A DNA stretch of 32,675 bases from an uncultured SAR86 cluster bacterium (GTDB lineage Bacteria > Pseudomonadota > Gammaproteobacteria > Magnimaribacterales > AG-339-G14). The stretch's first letter is position 1, and each line of letters begins with the position of its first letter. A program made the translations under genes and the position numbers. The notes beneath the pieces are model-generated. The model was not told where the DNA came from. It searched no databases and worked only from the letters and a program-made list of their open reading frames with translations. Location of the stretch: positions 1 through 32,675 of the forward strand of contig CABXRO010000012.1 of the NCBI GenBank assembly GCA_902514645.1. The letters run 5' to 3'. Shown here one piece after another: positions 25,135 through 32,042 of this stretch.

Positions 25135-27303
25135 ATGAAAAAAACAATTTATTTGGTTGCACTAGTTATTTCTACTTCTGCAATCTTTGGACAAGATGAG
25201 GAGCTTGAAGTTAAAGGCAACGTTCTTTTTAAGGACCAAGTCAACTCCATGAAACCTCCGGCGCAAATTTTAAACGTGCCTCAGTCTGTATCAATCATCA
25301 CGGATGAAGATATTTTAAACCAAGGCTTTAGAGCTCTCGGCGACATAGTTCGTTATGTTCCCGGGATAACTTCAACTCAAGGTGAAGGACATAGAGACGC
25401 TATGGTAATTCGAGGTATTAGAACTACTTCTAGTTTTTACCAAGATGGCCTTAGAGATGACGTACAGTATTACAGATCTCTTTACAATGCTGAGCAAGTC
25501 GAGGTTCTTAAAGGGCCTAACGCGCTTCTCTTCGGAAGAGGTGGTGAAGGTGGTCTGATTAACAGAGTATCGAAAAAAGCAGTACTTGGTGAGACTTTCA
25601 CAAACCTGAATCTCGGTTATGACTCTTTTACAGCTAATGATTTTGCTGTTGATACCAACTTTCAACTAAACGATACAATTGCATTTCGTTTAATGGCTCA
25701 CTCAGACACATTAGCCAATCACAGAGATCTTTACGATGGTAGGCGTAATGGCTTAAATCCAACTTTCACGTTTACTCTCAATGAAGCAACTGAGCTGAAT
25801 ATTTCATTAGAATACTTAGATCATGAAAGATTTATCGACAGAGGTATTCCAACTACTGGAGCATTAGTAAATGAATCTTTAAAAGACGTCGTCTATGGAC
25901 ATCCAAGTAAAAACCTTCACACAACTGAAGGAACTATTTTAAAAGCAAACTTGGTTCATAACTATTCCGATAACGGAAAAATCAATCTAGCAATAATGGG
26001 TAACAACTTTAATAAAATGTATCAAAACATTTACGTAAAAGATGTTACAAATGGAAACACAGGATGTGAGACTAGCGCTACCATAACTACTGTAGCTTGT
26101 GTGGAAGGTTATAGAGATACAACGTTTAGAGAATCCTCTATTTTGAATCTAACGAATGTCAACACATTCGATCGAGCAACTCTTACCGTTGGATTAGATC
26201 TTATTGATACCGATAACGATAACGAACGTTATCATTCTCACTTTAGCAATGAAGCGGCTGATACTGCTGGAACTGCTGGTGCAACTTTAGGAGCATCTGG
26301 AATTAGAAATAATTTTAACTTAGCAAATCCAGGAGATTTCACTGTGGATGCTTTTGGAAACCGTACTGTTTTGGATTTCACTACAGATGTTAAAGTCAAA
26401 AGTTCAACAGAAATTAAAGTTGAATCAATCTTCATTACCGCTGACATAGATCTTGCTGATCAATGGCAAATGATTTTGGGAGCACGTTACGAAGAAGTTG
26501 ATACAACAATCACTAAACATCGTCCTGATGAAACTGGAACTTCTTTTAACGCCACATATTTAGCTTTAGCGGCAACTGATACTCTTCAAAGAAAAGATAG
26601 CCTTACGTCACCACGTCTGGGCTTAATTTTCAAACCACAAGAAAATATGTCGCTTTACTTAAGTTACAGCGAATCTTTCTTACCTAAATCAGGTGACCAG
26701 TACAAAGCCTGGAGCGGTGTTGTAAACAACGTAGCTGCTACTGAACCGGACGTCTTTGAAAATACTGAGCTAGGATTCAAATACAATACTGATTCTGGCA
26801 TTAATCTTGCAGTATCTTATTTTGATCAGGAGACTGTAAGGGGTCAGGCAGATGGTACCGGTGGTGCTGAAATCATAGATTTCGACATTCAAGGTATCGA
26901 ACTTACTGTTGGTGGACAAATTAATGATGCAAACTCAATTGATTTCTCACTTTCTTCAGTGGATGCAACAAACACCGATACTGGAGCAGATCAGAAAGAG
27001 ATACCTGAGCTAACTTGGTCACTTTGGTACACTTACCGCTCTAGTGACATGTTCTCACTAAGTGTTGGAGCTGTTTATCAAGATGAGCAGTGGATTAGTT
27101 CCACTTCCGCAGGAGCTCCTAAACTACCTGATTACACTAGATTTGACATGGCTATGTCAATTACACCAAGTGAAACTGATACGATTAGAATTAATATCGA
27201 GAATTTAACGAATGAAGATTATTATCCTTATTCTCATTCTACTCATCAGGTAACAGTTGGTGAATCTGCTAATTTAAGACTTTCTTACAGTAAAAGTTTT
27301 TAA
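25135..27303 (+). CDS. Fiu-like TonB-dependent catecholate siderophore receptor
   Basis: 722 residues from the ATG at 25135; AGGAG nine nt upstream fixes this start and the track's 25099 is a TTG inside the Fur site. A signal peptide (IYLVALVISTSAIFG) and DEELEVKG (TonB-box-like) precede the plug domain with VPQSVSIITDEDIL, FRALGDIVRYVPGI, MVIRGIRTTSSFYQDGLRDD and VEVLKGPNALLFGRGGEGG. This closely follows the Fiu/CirA catecholate-receptor pattern. The barrel ends LRLSYSKSF with the C-terminal Phe needed for assembly. Ligand prediction is from family resemblance only. Two Fur boxes over its promoter support iron regulation. Confidence 0.9.
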   Translation: MKKTIYLVALVISTSAIFGQDEELEVKGNVLFKDQVNSMKPPAQILNVPQSVSIITDEDILNQGFRALGDIVRYVPGITSTQGEGHRDAMVIRGIRTTSSFYQDGLRDDVQYYRSLYNAEQVEVLKGPNALLFGRGGEGGLINRVSKKAVLGETFTNLNLGYDSFTANDFAVDTNFQLNDTIAFRLMAHSDTLANHRDLYDGRRNGLNPTFTFTLNEATELNISLEYLDHERFIDRGIPTTGALVNESLKDVVYGHPSKNLHTTEGTILKANLVHNYSDNGKINLAIMGNNFNKMYQNIYVKDVTNGNTGCETSATITTVACVEGYRDTTFRESSILNLTNVNTFDRATLTVGLDLIDTDNDNERYHSHFSNEAADTAGTAGATLGASGIRNNFNLANPGDFTVDAFGNRTVLDFTTDVKVKSSTEIKVESIFITADIDLADQWQMILGARYEEVDTTITKHRPDETGTSFNATYLALAATDTLQRKDSLTSPRLGLIFKPQENMSLYLSYSESFLPKSGDQYKAWSGVVNNVAATEPDVFENTELGFKYNTDSGINLAVSYFDQETVRGQADGTGGAEIIDFDIQGIELTVGGQINDANSIDFSLSSVDATNTDTGADQKEIPELTWSLWYTYRSSDMFSLSVGAVYQDEQWISSTSAGAPKLPDYTRFDMAMSITPSETDTIRINIENLTNEDYYPYSHSTHQVTVGESANLRLSYSKSF

Positions 27304-27314
27304 TTAATTTTTTG

Positions 27315-27394
27315 GGAGAGCAAAAAAAATGAGCAAACTGTCAAAGCTAAGAAACATTAAGGAAGATGTTTTTAAGACAGGTTGCTCACTCTCC
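27315..27394 (+). ncRNA. Candidate structured RNA element, 80-nt interrupted hairpin
   Basis: TGAGCAAACTGTC (27330-27342) pairs with GACAGGTTGCTCA (27376-27388) at 12 of 13 positions, GGAGAG (27315-27320) pairs with CTCTCC (27389-27394), and a 9-nt CAAAAAAAA bulge lies between the two stems. The loop holds a smaller stem, AAACAT/ATGTTT (27352-27371). The structure covers the ribosome site and start of a 33-codon ORF, so it could be a translation switch, or the ORF is spurious and this is a noncoding RNA. It lies in the 3' region of the Fiu-like gene. No Rfam family is recognised. Expression is not shown. Confidence 0.45.
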
Positions 27395-27430
27395 AGTTCG
27401 AAAAAGACTAAAGTTGGAATACTACGATGA
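27329..27430 (+). CDS. Possible small ORF (33 aa) after the Fiu-like gene
   Basis: MSKLSKLRNIKEDVFKTGCS plus LSSSKKTKVGILR, with GGGAGAG eight nt before the ATG. It begins 25 nt after the receptor stop. The product would be basic and soluble with one Cys; no family is recognised and it does not look like HemP. It overlaps a stable predicted hairpin, so the coding reading is uncertain. Absent from the ORF track because of its length. Confidence 0.35.
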   Translation: MSKLSKLRNIKEDVFKTGCSLSSSKKTKVGILR

Positions 27431-27520
27431 TTTTTAGAGAAGCCTTTTCATTTCATCTCATGGCAAATCTACTAAAGATCTCCCCCTAAGTAAATCAATA
27501 ATAGTTTTTTGGAGAGAAAG
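27395..27520. other. Noncoding stretch with a C-rich segment (in the 27304-27555 gap)
   Basis: This continues the 252-bp gap between the receptor and the heme gene. It contains GATCTCCCCCTAAG around 27478-27491, with TCCCCCTA (27481-27488) complementary to strong Shine-Dalgarno sites, and a second GGAGAG at 27511-27516. No ORF beyond the 33-codon one and no repeat family were recognised. Confidence 0.4.
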
Positions 27521-27550
27521 AAATCCCGCTTTTTAGCGGGATTTCGTCTT
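27521..27550. terminator. Strong bidirectional intrinsic terminator
   Basis: A perfect 10-bp stem, AAATCCCGCT / AGCGGGATTT, with a TTTT loop (27531-27534). The plus side is followed by CGTCTTT; the minus side is followed by TTTCTTTC. It ends the receptor transcript and its 3' RNA on the plus strand and the ALAS gene on the minus strand. Confidence 0.9.
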
Positions 27551-27555
27551 TATAA

Positions 27556-28806
27556 TCAATAAATTCTTCTTATTTGTTTTAATTCTTGGGAACTATACGA
27601 TTCCCTCCTCAAAGAAAGCTTGCTCCAAACATTGTCTAGTGAAGATAAAAATCTATTTATGTCTTCAGCTTGATGCTTAGGAGTTATAGTTACTCTGAAT
27701 CTTTCATCTCCTTTAGGAACTGTCGGATAAAAAACAGGCTGAATGTAAATTCCATAGTCTTCAATGAGAAGATTTGCCGCTTCTTTACATAACCTAGGAT
27801 CCTCCAAGTGAATCGGAATAATATGACTATCATTATCAAGATGAGGTATTTCCAAATCCCTTAAACCTGTTCGAATTAAATCTGAATTTTTTCTAATATC
27901 TTCACGAAGATTTTCTGATTTTTTTGCAATCTCTATGGCCTTGATTGAAGCCGCTGCAATACTTGGATTTGCGGACGAAGTAAAAATAAAACCAGGTGCA
28001 AAGCTTCTTATGAAATCTATTATGTCCGAACTTGCGGCCACATACCCGCCCATTTGACCAAAAGCCTTAGATAAAGTTCCGTTTATAATGTCAATGTCAT
28101 CAGCAACATTTTGTTCGTTAGCAATTCCTCTTCCTTCTGACCCGTATAGACCAACAGAGTGAACCTCATCTAAATAAGTAAGTGCATTGAACTCCTTCGC
28201 AAGAGAAACAATTTGTTTCAAGGGAGATCTGAGACCTTCCATTGAATAAAGAGACTCTAAAACTATGATTTTTGGAACACTTGCATTAGAAGTGTTCAAA
28301 AGTTCTCTTAGATGACTAACATCATTGTGTCGGAATATGTGACAAGGAACATTAGCATTCTTGATGCCCTGAATCATGGAAGCATGATTAAGCTCGTCTG
28401 AAAAAACCTCAACACCCTCTAATTTTTTACAAAGCGTCCAAAGAGTAGATTGATTTGCGGTGTAAGCTGAAGGAAAAATTAAGCTTGCTTCTTTGTTGTG
28501 TAAATTAGCTAGCTCTCTTTCTAAATCAGCATGGTAAGAAGATGTACCTGAAATGTTTCTTGTACCTCCAGAACCAGTACCTAATTCTTGGATTACTTCG
28601 ATCGACTTTTCAATAACTTCTGGATGTTGACTCAAATTTAAGTAATCGTTGCTACACCAAACTTCCACTGGTCTCTCATTACCCTCGAATCTTTCTGTTG
28701 CTTTTGGGAAGTGTTTTTTATCCCTATTGATCTCTCTAAATTTCCTATAAAGTCCTTGAGACTTCAATGAAGTCAGCTCATCGGAAAAATATTTTTTGTA
28801 ATTCAT
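27556..28806 (-). CDS. hemA: 5-aminolevulinate synthase (C4/Shemin pathway)
   Basis: A 416-residue PLP enzyme condensing glycine and succinyl-CoA to 5-aminolevulinate, the first heme precursor. VWCSNDYLNLSQHPEV, GTGSGGTRNISGTSSYHADLE, SDELNHASMIQGI, YLDEVHSVGLYG and GTLSKAFGQMGGYVA (Lys247 as the PLP lysine) match alphaproteobacterial ALAS. GTRNISGT separates it from 2-amino-3-ketobutyrate ligase (Kbl). The start has GGAG upstream. It diverges from the hemC-hemB-hemE run and shares a 109-bp control region with it. Most Gammaproteobacteria use glutamyl-tRNA reductase and glutamate-1-semialdehyde aminotransferase instead, so horizontal acquisition is plausible. Confidence 0.93.
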   Translation of the reverse strand: MNYKKYFSDELTSLKSQGLYRKFREINRDKKHFPKATERFEGNERPVEVWCSNDYLNLSQHPEVIEKSIEVIQELGTGSGGTRNISGTSSYHADLERELANLHNKEASLIFPSAYTANQSTLWTLCKKLEGVEVFSDELNHASMIQGIKNANVPCHIFRHNDVSHLRELLNTSNASVPKIIVLESLYSMEGLRSPLKQIVSLAKEFNALTYLDEVHSVGLYGSEGRGIANEQNVADDIDIINGTLSKAFGQMGGYVAASSDIIDFIRSFAPGFIFTSSANPSIAAASIKAIEIAKKSENLREDIRKNSDLIRTGLRDLEIPHLDNDSHIIPIHLEDPRLCKEAANLLIEDYGIYIQPVFYPTVPKGDERFRVTITPKHQAEDINRFLSSLDNVWSKLSLRRESYSSQELKQIRRIY

Positions 28807-28833
28807 CTCATCTCCGTCTGGAATATGGTGATT

Positions 28834-28839
28834 ACTATA
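28834..28839 (-). promoter_or_regulatory. Putative -10 of the ALAS gene
   Basis: On the minus strand TATAGT (5 of 6) has a 17-bp spacer to TTCAGT (3 of 6 at -35). It would give a leader of about 21 nt that includes the GGAG ribosome site before the ATG at 28806. Weak but well placed. Confidence 0.35.
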
Positions 28840-28880
28840 GACTTAAAACTCTTGAAACTGAATAATTATCTAGATGGGAT

Positions 28881-28886
28881 TATAAT
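28881..28886 (+). promoter_or_regulatory. Putative -10 of the hemC operon
   Basis: A perfect TATAAT lies 29 nt before the hemC ATG at 28916, leaving a short leader with AAGGA at 28902-28906. The nearby TTGAAA (28852-28857) is 23 bp away, too far for a standard -35, and no good one lies at 17 bp. Confidence 0.4.
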
Positions 28887-28915
28887 AATATAGTTGTTTA
28901 TAAGGATTGGTTATA

Positions 28916-30415
28916 ATGGATGAGCTTAGAATAATTTCAAGAAAAAGCACTCTTGCCAAATTACAGGCTGTAGAAGTTGCTGAAGAAATTGGAAAAAAAT
29001 TTCCATCACTAAAAATAGCTTTCAAAACCAAAGACACTTCGGGTGATATAGACCTTACCACCCCTCTACACAAAATGCCTGAAATAGGAGTCTTTACATC
29101 AGATATCAGAGAAGAACTACTTTCCGGACAGGCTGATATTGCAGTACATTCCTGGAAAGATCTTCCAGTAGATCTAGAGCAAGGAACAGAAATAGCTGCA
29201 ACTATAAATAGAGCGGACTCTAGAGACGTTTTGATTTTTAAAAAAGATTCTCTAAAAAAGAAAAGCATTAACATCTTCACTTCATCTCCTAGAAGGCAAG
29301 AAAATTTATCAAATTTTTTAAAAAAAGCACTACCCTTGGAAATTTCTTCTTTGCGTTTTAGTGATATCAGAGGAAATATTCTTACCAGATTCCTTAAGCT
29401 GATGAATTCAGATGCCGATGGTTTGGTTTTAGCTAAAGCGGCTCTAGACAGGTTGCTATTTCCAAAGACGGAAAGTACGACTGAATTAAATTCTCTTAAA
29501 AATGATCTAAAAAAATTCTTATGGATGGTAATTCCATCTTCACAAAATCCATGTGCTCCTGGTCAAGGAGCATTAGCCATTGAGGTAAAATCTGGAAACT
29601 CAAAAATCATAGAATTAATCAGTAAAATCAATAACTTAGATGTTTTTAAAGATGTAGAAACCGAAAGAAAAAAACTAAAAAAATTTGGCGGAGGTTGTCA
29701 TCAAAAAATTGGAGTCAGCATAGAAAATCATCCTTTAGGAAAAATAATTACGGAAAAAGGTTTAACCCCAGAAAATGAGTTAATTAATAATAGGTCTTTA
29801 GTACCTTTCAAAAGAGAACTGACAAGATTCAAAAATCCTGTAAATGACTTCTTCCCAAAATTGAAAAAGGATTTTAATTTTTTTAAACGTTCAAAAATTA
29901 AAGAAGGTACAAAAGAAATTGAGACTATGAAAAATTCTGGTTTGTATATATCCAGAGCAAGTTCAATAGAAAAGGGTACTTCAATTGATTATTCTAATAT
30001 TGTTTGGACGAGCGGTATTGAAAATTGGTTCAAATTAGCTAAGAAAGGAGTTTGGGTAAACGGTTCTTCGGATAGTTTAGGAGAGGAACAATCTAAACCC
30101 AGTTCATTTTTTAAAAAGGTTAACTGGTTTCTTGTTTCTCACGAAGATTCAGATCCGAAAGATAAAAAACTTTTGGCAACATACAAACTAGTTCCAAAAA
30201 AAGATATAGGAGACCTAACGCGATACTCTCATTTTTATTGGATGTCTATTAGTTCTTTTAGGGAAGCGCTGAAAAGATTTCCAAGCATTGAATATGCAGA
30301 ACATTCTTGTGGCTTGGGCAAGACCTTTGATGAGTTAAATAAATTATATCCAAATAAAATAAAGCCATTTTTAAACTATGAAGACTGGCTGGAAAAAGTA
30401 AAAGAAGCAAAGTAA
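28916..30415 (+). CDS. hemC: Porphobilinogen deaminase fused to a HemD-like domain
   Basis: 499 residues from the ATG at 28916, preceded by AAGGA; the track's 28907 is a TTG. Residues 1-~320 form HemC: GQADIAVHSWKDLPVD (catalytic Asp), TSSPRRQENL, IRGNILTRFLKL, CAPGQGALAIEV and FGGGCHQKIG with Cys261 as the dipyrromethane anchor. Residues ~342-495 look like uroporphyrinogen-III synthase: GLYISRASSIEKG, NIVWTSGIENWF, HFYWMSISSFREALKRFP and HSCGLGKTFDEL follow the two-lobed HemD plan. Typical HemC is ~310 residues, so this is a fusion that could convert porphobilinogen to uroporphyrinogen III. The HSWKDLP variant differs from the usual HSMKDVP. HemD identity is inferred from layout. Confidence 0.88.
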   Translation: MDELRIISRKSTLAKLQAVEVAEEIGKKFPSLKIAFKTKDTSGDIDLTTPLHKMPEIGVFTSDIREELLSGQADIAVHSWKDLPVDLEQGTEIAATINRADSRDVLIFKKDSLKKKSINIFTSSPRRQENLSNFLKKALPLEISSLRFSDIRGNILTRFLKLMNSDADGLVLAKAALDRLLFPKTESTTELNSLKNDLKKFLWMVIPSSQNPCAPGQGALAIEVKSGNSKIIELISKINNLDVFKDVETERKKLKKFGGGCHQKIGVSIENHPLGKIITEKGLTPENELINNRSLVPFKRELTRFKNPVNDFFPKLKKDFNFFKRSKIKEGTKEIETMKNSGLYISRASSIEKGTSIDYSNIVWTSGIENWFKLAKKGVWVNGSSDSLGEEQSKPSSFFKKVNWFLVSHEDSDPKDKKLLATYKLVPKKDIGDLTRYSHFYWMSISSFREALKRFPSIEYAEHSCGLGKTFDELNKLYPNKIKPFLNYEDWLEKVKEAK

Positions 30416-30437
30416 GCTACGCACCTATTTACGTGTT

Positions 30438-31433
30438 ATGGCAAATTTTAAAAGAAAATATCCTCTTACAAGGTTAAGAAGAATTAGATCGAATAAATCT
30501 ATCAGAGATCTTATTGCGGAAAGCAAATTATCTATCGATGATTTGATTCAACCAATTTTTGTAAAAGAATCTCTAAAAGATAAAGAAGAAATAAAATCCC
30601 TCACTGGAATTTTTAGACATTCAGAAAAAAGTGTTATCAAGGAAATTGAAGAGCTTATGAACTTAGGCATTAAAGCAGTAGCAATATTTCCTGTAATTGA
30701 TGAAGATAAAAAAGACGAAAAGGGTTTAGAGTCAGTCAATGAAAATAATTTTCTCAATAATATCATTAGGATAATAAAGCAAAAGTTTCCTGAGATGTTA
30801 GTCATTGCAGACGTTGCATTAGATCCTTACACAAATCATGGACATGATGGCGTATTAAATTCAGATGGCGATGTTGATAATGATGAGACGCTCAAAATTC
30901 TAGAAGATCAGGCACTGAAGCTAGCTCAAGCAGGCACAGACATCATTGCTCCTTCTGACATGATGGACGGCAGAATTGGGGTTATAAGAAAAACTCTAGA
31001 ACAAAAGGATTTTAAAAATACTATGATTTTAGCTTACTCTGCAAAATACAGTTCAAAGTTCTATGGTCCTTTTAAGGATGCGGTAGAATCTGCAAAATTT
31101 TTTGGTAATAAAACAAAAGATACTTATCAAATGGCTGTAGCAAACATTGATGAAGCGCTTCATGAGGTTGCCTTGGATATAAATGAGGGCGCTGACATTG
31201 TAATGGTAAAACCAGCTATGCCTTATCTTGATGTTGTAAAGGCAGTAAAAGAAACATTTCAGATGCCCACTTTTGTGTATCAAGTAAGCGGAGAATACGC
31301 TATGTTGAAAGCAGCAATCGAAAAAAACTGGCTGAGCGAGGAAGTAATGTTTGAATCGCTTCTTTCTTTTAAACGAGCTGGTGCGGATTGCATCTTAACT
31401 TATGCCGCAAAAGAGATAGCAAAAAATCTATAA
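30438..31433 (+). CDS. hemB: Delta-aminolevulinate dehydratase (porphobilinogen synthase)
   Basis: 331 residues; condenses two 5-aminolevulinates to porphobilinogen. PLTRLRRIR starts the TIM barrel. The metal/active-site stretch is DVALDPYTNHGHDG, the Asp-rich form, not the Cys-rich zinc form, implying a Mg-dependent enzyme as in Pseudomonas or plants. AYSAKYSSKFYGPF contains the first active-site Lys (about 203), and IVMVKPAMPYLD the Schiff-base Lys258. It lies 22 nt downstream of hemC and 8 nt before the shortened hemE. All catalytic residues I can recognise are present. Confidence 0.95.
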   Translation: MANFKRKYPLTRLRRIRSNKSIRDLIAESKLSIDDLIQPIFVKESLKDKEEIKSLTGIFRHSEKSVIKEIEELMNLGIKAVAIFPVIDEDKKDEKGLESVNENNFLNNIIRIIKQKFPEMLVIADVALDPYTNHGHDGVLNSDGDVDNDETLKILEDQALKLAQAGTDIIAPSDMMDGRIGVIRKTLEQKDFKNTMILAYSAKYSSKFYGPFKDAVESAKFFGNKTKDTYQMAVANIDEALHEVALDINEGADIVMVKPAMPYLDVVKAVKETFQMPTFVYQVSGEYAMLKAAIEKNWLSEEVMFESLLSFKRAGADCILTYAAKEIAKNL

Positions 31434-31441
31434 TTCTCAAT

Positions 31442-31984
31442 ATGCCTAACTCTAGGTTTAAAAATGCTTTGAATCGGGTTCCTCAGGAAATTCCGCCAAT
31501 CTGGTTTATGCGCCAAGCTGGCAGATATCATGATCATTATCAAAATCTTAAGAAATCTTATTCTTTTGTTGAGCTCTGTAAAAGTCCAGCTTTGTCTGCT
31601 CAAACTGCATTGGGCCCAATAGAAGAATTCGACTTTGATGTGGCTATTTTGTTTAGCGACATTCTTTTTCCCTTGGAATCTTTGGGCATGGATTTGATTT
31701 ACGATCCAGGTCCAATATTTAAAGAAAATTTATCGGAGAAAAATGTCACAAAAATCTTTACCAACAAAAATCCCATTTCTTCTCTAGAATTTCAAGGAGA
31801 GGCAATAGAAAGAACAATGGAGCTACTTCCGAAAGATAAGTCGATGATTGGCTTCATTGGTGGACCATGGACATTGTTGTCTTTTGCCTCAGCGAAAAAT
31901 AAGTTAGAAAAATCAAATAAACTTAAAAGTTACCAATGGTCAATTCTAGAGGAACATATCTATCCTCTTTTACATCAAAATTGA
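31442..31984 (+). pseudogene. hemE: Truncated uroporphyrinogen decarboxylase (HemE, N-terminal half)
   Basis: 180 residues from the ATG at 31442 (the track start at 31388 lies within hemB). UroD is normally about 340-350 residues. PIWFMRQAGRYHDHYQ is the conserved N-terminal block with the substrate-binding Arg residues; AILFSDILFPLESLGM carries the catalytic Asp; MIGFIGGPWTLLSF matches the middle. The frame then stops (LLHQN), and neither other forward frame continues the family sequence before the convergent hemH. The C-terminal half, which supplies the catalytic Tyr and His, is missing. It is either a pseudogene, a deletion scar, or an assembly join. Without a second copy, heme synthesis would be blocked after uroporphyrinogen III. 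Confidence 0.8.
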
Positions 31985-32027
31985 TCTCTCAAAGATCTAA
32001 ACCATTTAGAGGCTAAGTCTTTTTTTT
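31983..32027 (+). terminator. Weak candidate terminator after the truncated hemE
   Basis: Two small stems (GATCT/AGATC and TCTAAA/TTTAGA) are followed, after about 9 nt, by a run of eight T residues at 32020-32027. The stems are short and the U-run is not immediately adjacent, so termination is only possible, not established. Confidence 0.3.
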
Positions 32028-32042
32028 CGTCTAAACTTCTTG

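Noticed and set aside
27329-27430. Reading the small ORF after the Fiu-like gene as HemP
   Set aside because: HemP has a conserved Ile-His and Leu-Arg core with a GKLIL ending; none is present. The ORF is kept only as low confidence.
27304-27516. GGGAGAG at 27314 and GGAGAG at 27511 as a direct repeat of a mobile element
   Set aside because: Only short purine runs after T-runs; no target duplication or longer identity. The two sites are explained by the hairpin and the pre-terminator region.
27556-28806. Naming the PLP enzyme 2-amino-3-ketobutyrate CoA ligase (Kbl) or BioF
   Set aside because: GTRNISGT, NHASMIQGI and divergence from hemC fit ALAS; Kbl has a different segment at the GTRN position.
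31388-31984. Using the track start for hemE
   Set aside because: Its first 18 residues lie within the hemB coding end and do not resemble UroD; the ATG at 31442 starts the recognisable protein.
31970-32042. A frameshift restoring the rest of hemE
   Set aside because: The other two forward frames stop within a few codons and show no UroD-like residues.
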